Part shown: positions 52,417-60,219 of the stretch, one piece after another
How the letters are laid out: each line of letters begins with the position of its first letter
How positions within the stretch are numbered: the stretch's first letter is position 1
Assembly (NCBI RefSeq): GCF_014334135.1
Contig: NZ_CP060497.1
Location: forward strand, 496,001-560,000
DNA: 64,000 bases
Source: Olivibacter sp. SDN3
GTDB taxonomy: Bacteria; Bacteroidota; Bacteroidia; Sphingobacteriales; Sphingobacteriaceae
Reading direction: 5' to 3'
Translations under genes and position numbers: made by a program
The notes under the pieces: model-generated
Told to the model about the DNA's origin: nothing
Database searches by the model: none
Seen by the model: only the letters and a program-made list of their open reading frames with translations

Positions 52417-55182
52417 TCAATCATAGGGAATAAGCTGAACTTCTCCAATCAATCCAGCAGGCATGACCTTCCACTTCGAGGCGTCAAAAGGTTCATAATT
52501 GATGTCTACAAAGTTGATTTCGTGGTATCCGCGCCATGTCAGCTGCTTTTCATCCATATACCGAATCCTATTGGCCATGAGATTGGCTACCTCTATTTCA
52601 ATTTCATTCTTTCCCGCCTGTAAGAATTCGCCTACACTTAGCTGATAGGGTATACTCCACAATAATCCCGCTTCCTTACCGTTAACCTTCACTCTTGCAC
52701 TTTCGCCAATTTGGTCGACCTTTAACAACACATCACGCGTTTCGATGCTTGGCAGATCAATGGTAAGGCGATAGGTAGCTGTTCCTGAGAAGGAGGTTGT
52801 CGCACTATCTGGAAAGCTCGTCCATGATACCAATTCCGTCGTATCATGCGTTTTAGGGATTATCGGACCGCCCTCATTAAAACGCACGTTCCATTTTCCC
52901 GCCACTGCTATGCTTTCCTGTTTCTGATTAATATATGGCCATTGGACCATTTCCTGTGGCTGCTCTTCCGTTATTTTCAATAGGATGGCCTGTCCGGGAG
53001 CCAGCTGAATGCGCGTCAATTGATCTTCTCCATCATTGTTTAGACTCGCTAATCCGCTTTTACCCGATAGCGGATCTAATAAATAATGGGTCTTCCCGGA
53101 AGCATTCAGCGCTACATCCTTGTCCACTGCTTGATCCGTATGATTTACCATGTAATAGTAGACACTTTTCCCTTCCTTTCTACGGATAAATTGGAGTCCG
53201 GTTTTGGCTAAACTCTCCCCTTTTATCCCACTATTGGCCAAGGCATCCGACACGTTTTTACTGATCATAACCGTGCTTTTTTCACCGTCAGCTTTCGACT
53301 GCATGTGCTTCAGCAGTTTATGGAATGCCGCTCTCCTTTTTTCAAGATCGTGCCTGCCCGGCACATCTTTGGGTAAGGACTGAAAAATGATGGTAGCACC
53401 TTCTTCACTTAGGCGGGCAAGATGATGCAAAGTCTCCAGGGGCATGATTTCTACCTCAGGTACAATAAGTACTTGGTGCGACAGCGATTGCCCATGAAAA
53501 GACAACTGGTTGTTGTTTACATGGATTTCTGACAATAATTTATCCGAGATAAAATCAAAGGCATATCCCTCTTTCTGCAAATCTTGCGCATTTTCATAAA
53601 ATGCGGTGGGATGTAGCCACTCATCGATATCATGTACTTTTAAAGGCATATCTCGGCCTTTTCCGTTATGCCATGCGTCGTAGACCGGCCAATAGATCAA
53701 CAGCTCATTGTCTGCCCGCCCCGTCTGAAGCACCGACTGTACACGGGTAATGTATTCATTTAAACCAGACAGGTGCGCCCACAAAGGATTGGCCGGCACG
53801 AAATTCACGGAAGCATAGAATAGCCAGCCTGGCCATTTAGCGTCGCTGGGCGAATAGGTAGTTCCATGGTAAAAGACATGATTGATCCCTGCCAAAAAAG
53901 CCTGTTCTACCTCTGGCTTACACTGTGCCCACGATGTTTTAAAATGTTCGGTAAGCCAGGTAAATGTTTCACAGGAAACATATTTTTTCCCGGTAATATT
54001 TGCTGCTGAAGATGCGAATTTCAACATCATGGGGTCGGGGTCGACATTTCGTACATCTGCACTATCCCTTCTTAAACCCGGTATGGCAAAATAACTTGAA
54101 CCAAAGGTTTCCGCTTCAGGAATATCAACCGCAGCATAAAGATCCAATAAATTTCCGGGGGAGCCGTGTGCCTGATTTTTGGTAATACCTTGGTATTTAT
54201 GAGCCCAGGACGTCCATGGTTGCGTAAAATTCTCCAGTAAAAGTTCTGCCAGCGTTTCACGATAGTCTGATTTGATTCTCGCCACTTTATCGGAAGCCGT
54301 ATCATCACGCAAAAAATCGCGCATATGTAATCGAAGGTCATAACCCCTCTTCTGTTGAAAAGCATCAAAAAGATCAGGTGTCCAATCGGCACCATATACC
54401 TCATAGCTATCATTATAAAAAGCCCGTATACCTAAAGGTTCTTCACCGAAGGCCTTTTCGAAAGGCTGTAAATATGCCGTTAACGCTTTCAAAGAAAGGT
54501 GGTCTAAAGTAAAACCTTCACCTCCAGGGGCAGCTCTTTTAACCTGCTGCTTCGTTTTTCCTAAAAAAGTAGCATATAATTCCCAATTACCTGTATTGGG
54601 TTGCCATTGCAAACTACCATCTGCCGCTACTTTATCGGTAAGCAGTTGCGTGTTCCCCTTATCGTCATAGGCTGTTAATGAAAGCAGTCTAGCATCCGGC
54701 TGTTTCTGATCCGGCGATTTTATCTTGTCGGACAAGGGTGTTCCACCGTTGACCAGGTATTTTTGAACAATCAATTTAGTTGCCGCATGTTGGGCATCTA
54801 CCTGCCGTCCTCCGAACGGCCACCCCGTGCCATTGGTCAGGTCTACGCCCATATCCAGATTTTCAGCAGCTTTCGTTGTGAAACGTAACATCTCCATCCA
54901 TTCTGGCGAGAGGTAGTTGATGTATCGGTTTTCATAACCTTTGGCTCCGTAGATCGGAGCAATCTCTACCCCTCCCATACCCACTCGGTGATATTCTTCC
55001 AGTAAAGCATTGATGTTTTCCTTATCTACGGCATTCCCCATCCACCACCAACGGGTCCAAGGCTTCATTTCCTTTTGAATGGCAGGCCAAGGATTGGTCT
55101 GTGCGTAAATTTGCTGACTGACGATCACGCATATGGCTAGGCAAATATTTTTTAATACTTGTTTTATTTTCATAATTCTCAT
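52417..55182 (-). CDS. GH106-type alpha-L-rhamnosidase, secreted
   Basis: About 921 residues from MRIMKIKQVLKNICLAICVIV, a signal peptide ending QQIYAQ. The open frame continues up to 55305 but that part overlaps the mosaic repeat and is not protein-like; a start at 55173 (MKIKQ) is an equal alternative. The TIM barrel opens KPWTRWWWMGNAVDKENINALLEEY with GMGGVEIAPIYGAKGYE, the standard GH106 signature. Candidate acidic residues are E261 (YNDSYEVYG) and E405 (VSCETFTW). The C-terminus (TATYRLTIDLPS, KVNGKEAGLLWSIPYQLSVGEF) is the galactose-binding-like domain. GH106 releases terminal alpha-L-rhamnose from rhamnogalacturonan-type chains. It follows the L-rhamnose mutarotase gene. Confidence 0.9.
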   Translation of the reverse strand: MRIMKIKQVLKNICLAICVIVSQQIYAQTNPWPAIQKEMKPWTRWWWMGNAVDKENINALLEEYHRVGMGGVEIAPIYGAKGYENRYINYLSPEWMEMLRFTTKAAENLDMGVDLTNGTGWPFGGRQVDAQHAATKLIVQKYLVNGGTPLSDKIKSPDQKQPDARLLSLTAYDDKGNTQLLTDKVAADGSLQWQPNTGNWELYATFLGKTKQQVKRAAPGGEGFTLDHLSLKALTAYLQPFEKAFGEEPLGIRAFYNDSYEVYGADWTPDLFDAFQQKRGYDLRLHMRDFLRDDTASDKVARIKSDYRETLAELLLENFTQPWTSWAHKYQGITKNQAHGSPGNLLDLYAAVDIPEAETFGSSYFAIPGLRRDSADVRNVDPDPMMLKFASSAANITGKKYVSCETFTWLTEHFKTSWAQCKPEVEQAFLAGINHVFYHGTTYSPSDAKWPGWLFYASVNFVPANPLWAHLSGLNEYITRVQSVLQTGRADNELLIYWPVYDAWHNGKGRDMPLKVHDIDEWLHPTAFYENAQDLQKEGYAFDFISDKLLSEIHVNNNQLSFHGQSLSHQVLIVPEVEIMPLETLHHLARLSEEGATIIFQSLPKDVPGRHDLEKRRAAFHKLLKHMQSKADGEKSTVMISKNVSDALANSGIKGESLAKTGLQFIRRKEGKSVYYYMVNHTDQAVDKDVALNASGKTHYLLDPLSGKSGLASLNNDGEDQLTRIQLAPGQAILLKITEEQPQEMVQWPYINQKQESIAVAGKWNVRFNEGGPIIPKTHDTTELVSWTSFPDSATTSFSGTATYRLTIDLPSIETRDVLLKVDQIGESARVKVNGKEAGLLWSIPYQLSVGEFLQAGKNEIEIEVANLMANRIRYMDEKQLTWRGYHEINFVDINYEPFDASKWKVMPAGLIGEVQLIPYD

Positions 55183-55217
55183 ACGTTTCCATTTAATCCT
55201 AGGGGTTATTAAGCATT

Positions 55218-55303
55218 TTGGATACGCCGCAAGTTGCTTATGCGTATCCAAAGCTGCTGCCGAAGCCCGGAATGGTTGATGTGTCTGCAACGGGCATAAA
55301 ACC
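55218..55303. repeat. Mosaic dispersed repeat, copy B, with hairpin
   Basis: It starts with an 11-base inverted repeat, tttggatacgc (55218-55228) and gcgtatccaaa (55242-55252). Bases 55236-55268 match copy A (45084-45116) at 29 of 33 positions. Bases 55281-55303 are the exact reverse complement of 45121-45143. It lies in the 149-base gap between rhaM and GH106, about 29 bases after the rhaM stop on the coding strand. Like copy A it follows a stop codon inside an operon. Confidence 0.6.
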
Positions 55304-55331
55304 AATTTTGTTAAAAGCGAAATCCATGCAT

Positions 55332-55646
55332 TTAATCCAGGTGAAAGACTTTTTTCAAGGGCTGACTTACCGGTGAATCATCGGCATTGGTTTCCATAAT
55401 ATCGGCCATGTACGCCCACCATTTTTTTATGATCGGGTTTTCACCCAAATCCTGTGATGAGGTTTCTCCCGATTGCTGTTGCACAGCAAATAAGGTATTG
55501 GTTTCTTCATCTAAAAAAATAGTGTAATCACTGATGCCATAATTTTTAAGTAACGCACTTAACTCCGGCCATATAACATCATGTCGCCTTTGGTATTCAT
55601 CTTTGAATCCAGGCATCAATTTCATTTTAAAAGCTACTTTTGCCAT
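55332..55646 (-). CDS. rhaM: L-rhamnose mutarotase
   Basis: A 104-residue cytoplasmic protein that interconverts alpha and beta L-rhamnose so that all of the sugar can enter isomerisation. The length and motifs are those of RhaM: EYQRRHDVIWPEL with H22 (the catalytic histidine of the Escherichia coli enzyme has the same position), ISDYTIFLDEETNTLFA, KKWWAYMADIMETN and SPVSQPLKKVFHLD. It lies between GH31 and GH106, 50 bases after the GH31 stop. It gives the strongest evidence that L-rhamnose is the product of this locus. The other rhamnose catabolic genes are not in the window. Confidence 0.96.
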   Translation of the reverse strand: MAKVAFKMKLMPGFKDEYQRRHDVIWPELSALLKNYGISDYTIFLDEETNTLFAVQQQSGETSSQDLGENPIIKKWWAYMADIMETNADDSPVSQPLKKVFHLD

Positions 55647-55696
55647 GCTATTGTTTTATAATTGGGATTAACACCTATTGATAACCAGCACTCCAT

Positions 55697-58156
55697 TCAA
55701 TTAAGCCCGATATTTACATTTATATCCTGTGCATTTTCGGATAAGGTACCGATATAGATATGTTCTTCCTTTTCATCATAGAACCAACCGGAAGTACCTT
55801 TCAAGTCTGTCAAGCTCTTCATTTCCTCTACTGCATGTTCGTTTTCCGCAACCTCTTTTGGTTTAGTTCTGCCATTCCAGCGAATTTTGAACAGGAAATT
55901 ATGCGGTTCACCTTTAAAGCCCCCTTTTGGTTGTTCTACATGAACGATAAACTTTTCCGCTGTAAGTTCAGCAGCAATGTCGGTTATTGCAAATACACCT
56001 TCCTGATAATCCAAGCTCTTACCATCATCATCATATAAGCTAAATCGGCCATCGTTGCCCGGAAAAATATCGAGCGTTAGTTGCTTAATATTTTGCCCGC
56101 CGGTATATTGCGTTACCTGCTGCATGGGAATGATGGCACCCGCTTTAGCAAACAGCGGCAAGGTATCTAGCGGAGTGGTCACGTGAACATATTGCCTGCC
56201 TTCATACTCCTCTCCGGTCCAATAGTTATACCAGGTACCGTCGGGCAGGTATACGGTACGCGTCTTTGCGCCTTTGGTGGTAACCGGACAAACCATCAAT
56301 GCATCACCGAATAAGTATTGATCGGTAATATTGTACACATTTGGATCATCTTGGTAATGTACAGGCAGTGCCCGCATGAGCGGTATGCCCGTTTGGTATT
56401 GCTGATAGCTGCTGCTGTATATATAAGGAATGAGCGCATAACGTAAGGCATCGTATTTTTTGAAATTACGCAAGGCATCCTCTCCATATTGCCAGGGTTC
56501 TTTGTACTGCGGATGTTCCATACCAAAAAGCATGGCGATGGGACTGAACATACCAAACTGTACCCACCTGATATAAAGTTCTGGATCGGCTACGTGTTCG
56601 AAACCTCCCATACAGTGACCCCAAAAACCTACACCAGAAAGCCCGATGTTCAATCCTGCCTTTATAACCGGCTCAAAATACTGCCATTCGCTTGGCCAAT
56701 CGCCCGCAAAAATAAAAGGATAGCGCTGAATACCGGCATAACCTTCACGCGTATGATTTAGCCCCCGCAAGCCATTAAACTCCTGAAATTTCTCGTAGGG
56801 AGCCTTCGCATAGGCTATCGGAAATACGTTATGCAATCGCTGTGCAGTTTCATCTGTTGGCCCGGTCTTATCGCTTTCATTGGCCAGTCCACCGAAAGCA
56901 CTTCCTTCATCCGTTTTCAGGAACATTGCGCCCAAATCTGCCACCCGCTTGACGCCGTTATCCCACCACCAATCGACCGATTGCTGATCGAAAAAATTAA
57001 CAAATTCGCCCTTATTATCCGGTTCGGGATATACCAATCCTTTCGCCCGGGCCTGATCTAAGAGATTCAATTTTTCACCATTGTCAAATCGAGGTCTAAG
57101 ATGTAGCCCTACCATCTGATAATTCATGGCATACAAGCTATCAAACATGCCCTTAGGATCTTTAAATGTTTCTCTCCATTCGAAAGAAGTAGCGCCTTTT
57201 CCACCTTCCTTCCCAAAGATACGCCAGGTTGAGTCTAACCATAAAAGATCGATAGGAATACCCAGCTCCCGGAATTTCCTGGCCAGTTCAATTACGTATT
57301 GATCCGATGTTAATTCCTCGTGCCCCCAAGTGCCTCCGCTGTAGGTCCCTACGTGCAGGCCTAGTGCAAATTTAGCTAGCAGAGGCGATTTGCCGGTAAG
57401 ATCGGTATAATGATCTAGGATGCGCGGGAAGGATGGCCCGTAGATAAAATAGTAATCAAGCTCACCAGCCCCTGCTCCAAAGGTATAAGCATCAGATACG
57501 CTACTTCCCATATCCCACTTTGTTTCAAAGGAATTATGTAAAAAAATGCCATAACCCCTAGTGCTCATAAAGAAGGGGATCGGCGAATAGTTTGCCTCCA
57601 AGACATTATATGCACCCACCTCATGCGGCCGTCCTTTCCCCCTTCCCACGTTTAAGGTCAGACGCTTATTTCGTTGATCGAGAAAATCCATGCGTTCACC
57701 AAAGCCAAAGAAATGTTCGTCTACGGCTAAGCTTTTAGTGGTATAAACTGCTGTTCCTTCTTTTCGGAGTGCTTCCACATCTTGCGAAAGTAATTCCCCT
57801 GCTTTATCATATACCGCGATTCCAAAGGGATGCTTTTGCACTCTTATTTCCAACAGTGCCGTCTTCAGTAAGAAATGACTGGCTTCTTCCGTTGCAGACA
57901 CGCTCACGTCGCCCCAATCATAACGGGATACCATCAAATGCTCGGGCGCTTCAAAGGATCCGCCCCAGGCAGCACGAACCCTGAACATCGCCTCCTCACA
58001 GAAGCTTAACGCTACGGCACCTTGTTCTGTTGTAAAGTGAAAGGTGTTGTTTTCCCGTTTAAAGCCCCCCTTGTAGTTCCCCAGCGGCTGCGCCTTGGCA
58101 GTAACTATGAGTAGCAATGCTATTAATGATAAGTTATGTTTTATGGAGTTAATCAT
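55697..58156 (-). CDS. GH31 alpha-glycosidase (alpha-xylosidase/alpha-glucosidase-like), secreted
   Basis: An 819-residue protein with a short signal peptide (LIALLLIVTAKAQ). The N-terminal domain is followed by the barrel with IDLLWLDSTW, GAMFLKTDEGS with D416 as the nucleophile, and IFAGDWPSEWQYF with D486 as acid/base. The usual HDIGGF segment reads WGHCMGGFEH, so the conserved Asp is Cys515 here. The C-terminal domains (YLPDGTWYNYWTGEEYEG, LPLFAKAGAIIPMQ) are standard. GH31 enzymes act on alpha-xylosides, alpha-glucosides or alpha-galactosides; which one is not readable. It is placed in a rhamnogalacturonan operon between GH105 and rhaM. A terminator-like hairpin precedes it. Confidence 0.92.
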   Translation of the reverse strand: MINSIKHNLSLIALLLIVTAKAQPLGNYKGGFKRENNTFHFTTEQGAVALSFCEEAMFRVRAAWGGSFEAPEHLMVSRYDWGDVSVSATEEASHFLLKTALLEIRVQKHPFGIAVYDKAGELLSQDVEALRKEGTAVYTTKSLAVDEHFFGFGERMDFLDQRNKRLTLNVGRGKGRPHEVGAYNVLEANYSPIPFFMSTRGYGIFLHNSFETKWDMGSSVSDAYTFGAGAGELDYYFIYGPSFPRILDHYTDLTGKSPLLAKFALGLHVGTYSGGTWGHEELTSDQYVIELARKFRELGIPIDLLWLDSTWRIFGKEGGKGATSFEWRETFKDPKGMFDSLYAMNYQMVGLHLRPRFDNGEKLNLLDQARAKGLVYPEPDNKGEFVNFFDQQSVDWWWDNGVKRVADLGAMFLKTDEGSAFGGLANESDKTGPTDETAQRLHNVFPIAYAKAPYEKFQEFNGLRGLNHTREGYAGIQRYPFIFAGDWPSEWQYFEPVIKAGLNIGLSGVGFWGHCMGGFEHVADPELYIRWVQFGMFSPIAMLFGMEHPQYKEPWQYGEDALRNFKKYDALRYALIPYIYSSSYQQYQTGIPLMRALPVHYQDDPNVYNITDQYLFGDALMVCPVTTKGAKTRTVYLPDGTWYNYWTGEEYEGRQYVHVTTPLDTLPLFAKAGAIIPMQQVTQYTGGQNIKQLTLDIFPGNDGRFSLYDDDGKSLDYQEGVFAITDIAAELTAEKFIVHVEQPKGGFKGEPHNFLFKIRWNGRTKPKEVAENEHAVEEMKSLTDLKGTSGWFYDEKEEHIYIGTLSENAQDINVNIGLN

Positions 58157-58180
58157 TGTTATACTGTATAGTAAAAAATT

Positions 58181-58211
58181 TTATGCCTTTTTCCTCACAA
58201 AAAAGGTATAA
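58181..58211 (-). terminator. Terminator-like hairpin between GH105 and GH31 genes
   Basis: The arms ttatgccttttt (58181-58192) and aaaaaggtataa (58200-58211) form a 12-base stem with one G-U pair and a 7-base loop. In the minus direction the stem is followed by a T-rich run (aaattttttac), as in an intrinsic terminator. It lies 16 bases after the GH105 stop, so it may attenuate expression of GH31 and the genes after it. Confidence 0.45.
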
Positions 58212-58226
58212 CAAAAACTTAATAAA

Positions 58227-59366
58227 CTATTTCACTAATTTATAAACTTCTACGCCTGCCAATAAAAAACATCCAAGGCCATAATCTTCAAAATCAGGTT
58301 TACTGGTATACGTTACCGGTTGTCCGTCTTTGGGCTCCTTTCCCGTTCCCTGCAGATAACCCAAGAAACCATTCTCGTGCAGCGATTCTTTTGACAGGGC
58401 CTTCCAGCCTTTCAACACAACGGGAAGATACACCTTTTTATCGATGATTCCGTCATTAATACCCCATGCCATACCGTATGTAAATAAGGCCGTTCCAGAC
58501 GCTTCTTTGCCTCCAAAGTTATTCGGGTCATGTAGGCTCACATTCCAAAAACCATCTTCACGTTGTATGGGTGCCAAAGCTTCAAGCATCGTTTTAAAAT
58601 CCGTTAAGTACTCTTCATAGTGCGGATCTGTTTTTGGAAGATCTTGTAAGACCTTTACCAATGCAGCGACCACCCAACCATTACCGCGCGACCAATAGCA
58701 GTCTTCTCCATTAGGTTCTTTATAAGGAGGGACAAAATCTTTATCCCGCCACCAGAGCCCATCTTCCGGATTATACAAGCCATTACCTCCCTCTTTAAAT
58801 TTGGTATGGCTATAGAGATCATACATCTTATCAAAATATTTGGGGTCGTTATAAGTAACACCCAGTTTTACAAATACAGGCATTGCCATTTGAATAGCAT
58901 CTATCCAGGTCCAGTCGTCAACCTGATCACTGGCCACCATGGCATCTATATTCTCCTTGATAGCCTTTATGCGTACTTCTTCCGGCTCCATATTATACAG
59001 GTCAATATAGGTTTGACCACAACATTGATAATCTGCATGACGGATATAAGGGCCACCAGAAAGGCTCCATTGATGCTTTTCGCCCCACTGCACGGCGTAA
59101 TCTACATAAGTCTGTTGCGGATCTATTTTCTGCAGCTCCATTAATCCCTCGTAATAGACGGCGCGTGTCCAGATGTTAGATGGTCGTTCTTTATTGGTGA
59201 TAATTGTCTTACCTGCGTCGGGCCATTTTTGCATAAAGTAGCTGTTGGCGGATCGTAACTGTTCCAATATTTTCTCTTTTTCGGGAAGCTGCTGAGCGTT
59301 CGCTAAGGAAAAAGCTAGGCAAAGTATACTTGTTAATAGGTGAAGCCCTTTATTTCTTAGTATCAT
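58227..59366 (-). CDS. GH105 unsaturated rhamnogalacturonyl hydrolase, secreted
   Basis: A 379-residue protein with a signal peptide (LCLAFSLANAQ). The (alpha/alpha)6 barrel has DDWTWIDAIQMAMPVF with D156 as the catalytic acid, equivalent to the aspartate of YteR-type enzymes, and the conserved YWSRGNGWVVAALVKVL, SGTALFTYGMAWGIN and CFLLAGVEVYKL segments. It removes the unsaturated galacturonic acid left at the non-reducing end of rhamnogalacturonan fragments by lyases. It lies 17 bases after the CE12 gene and 70 bases before GH31. Its presence implies a rhamnogalacturonan lyase elsewhere, not seen here. The exact substrate (RG-I, or the sugar linked) is undetermined. Confidence 0.94.
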   Translation of the reverse strand: MILRNKGLHLLTSILCLAFSLANAQQLPEKEKILEQLRSANSYFMQKWPDAGKTIITNKERPSNIWTRAVYYEGLMELQKIDPQQTYVDYAVQWGEKHQWSLSGGPYIRHADYQCCGQTYIDLYNMEPEEVRIKAIKENIDAMVASDQVDDWTWIDAIQMAMPVFVKLGVTYNDPKYFDKMYDLYSHTKFKEGGNGLYNPEDGLWWRDKDFVPPYKEPNGEDCYWSRGNGWVVAALVKVLQDLPKTDPHYEEYLTDFKTMLEALAPIQREDGFWNVSLHDPNNFGGKEASGTALFTYGMAWGINDGIIDKKVYLPVVLKGWKALSKESLHENGFLGYLQGTGKEPKDGQPVTYTSKPDFEDYGLGCFLLAGVEVYKLVK

Positions 59367-59383
59367 AACTTATGTATATGGGG

Positions 59384-60169
59384 TTATTTGATAAATTTAT
59401 TTAAAGCATTTTTTTTCATTTTCCTCAATTCCTGAATAAACACCTTAGCATTTAGTTGAGCTCCTGCGCGGTTGGTATGGGTATGATCATTCGGGAAAAA
59501 TTTAGCCACTTCCTCTTCGCCGAGTTTATCGTATTCATTTGCTACACGCTCTTGCAAATTGATAAAAGGTACTTTTTCCTGCTTGGCAACCTGTTCGGCC
59601 CATTGTGTATAGCTGTCTTCTTGTCGAATCGTTTTACCTGCGCTAAAATTATTTCGGGGTACGGGAGAACAGATGATTACCTGTGCGCCTTTTGCTTTTG
59701 CTTCCTCTATATACTTTTTGAGATACCAACCGTAGGTGCGTACCGTTTCCTGTCGATTCGTTAAGGGATTATGGATTTCTTGCTGCTCATTTCCTATACC
59801 TTTCATGGTACCGCGAGCACGTGCAGTATCATCGAGTGGTCCTCCGTCATTATGGCCGAACTGGATAATTACCACGTCATCGCGCTTTAAATCTTTCAAT
59901 ACCTCGTCCCACAATCCTTTGCTCCTATAAGTCCGCGTACTTGTTCCTCCCAAAGCACGATTCTGGATTCTAATCTTCGAAGTATCCATATGCACGGCAA
60001 TTAAATTACCCCACCCCCACTCATCGCGGTCGCCCTTGTCCTGTCCATTTTTAACTGTAGAGTCGCCTATTAAATAAAGCGTTGGTTTATGGTCTTGAAC
60101 GTAGATAAAAGACATCGTGCCAATCGCAATTAGCAAACCAAGGCTCATTCTTTTAATTTTTGTATTCAT
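59384..60169 (-). CDS. Rhamnogalacturonan acetylesterase (CE12, GDSL type)
   Basis: A 261-residue protein with an N-terminal signal region (LGLLIAIGTMSFIYVQ). The catalytic blocks are LIGDSTVKN with S37, FGHNDGG and NDHTHTNRAGAQ, the serine, the oxyanion Gly/Asn and the Asp-His pair of GDSL acetylesterases. The length fits the rhamnogalacturonan acetylesterase group (RhgT-like). It removes O-acetyl groups from galacturonate in rhamnogalacturonan I so that glycosidases can proceed. It lies between the GH65-like gene (50 bases upstream) and GH105 (17 bases downstream). Confidence 0.93.
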   Translation of the reverse strand: MNTKIKRMSLGLLIAIGTMSFIYVQDHKPTLYLIGDSTVKNGQDKGDRDEWGWGNLIAVHMDTSKIRIQNRALGGTSTRTYRSKGLWDEVLKDLKRDDVVIIQFGHNDGGPLDDTARARGTMKGIGNEQQEIHNPLTNRQETVRTYGWYLKKYIEEAKAKGAQVIICSPVPRNNFSAGKTIRQEDSYTQWAEQVAKQEKVPFINLQERVANEYDKLGEEEVAKFFPNDHTHTNRAGAQLNAKVFIQELRKMKKNALNKFIK

Positions 60170-60219
60170 TTATTAGTTACACGTTTTTTTGAGGCCATAT
60201 AATTATTTTCATCCATGAG

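Noticed and set aside
55183-55305. N-terminal extension of GH106 up to 55305
   Set aside because: The extra codons run through the mosaic repeat and precede an ordinary signal peptide; the later starts fit better.
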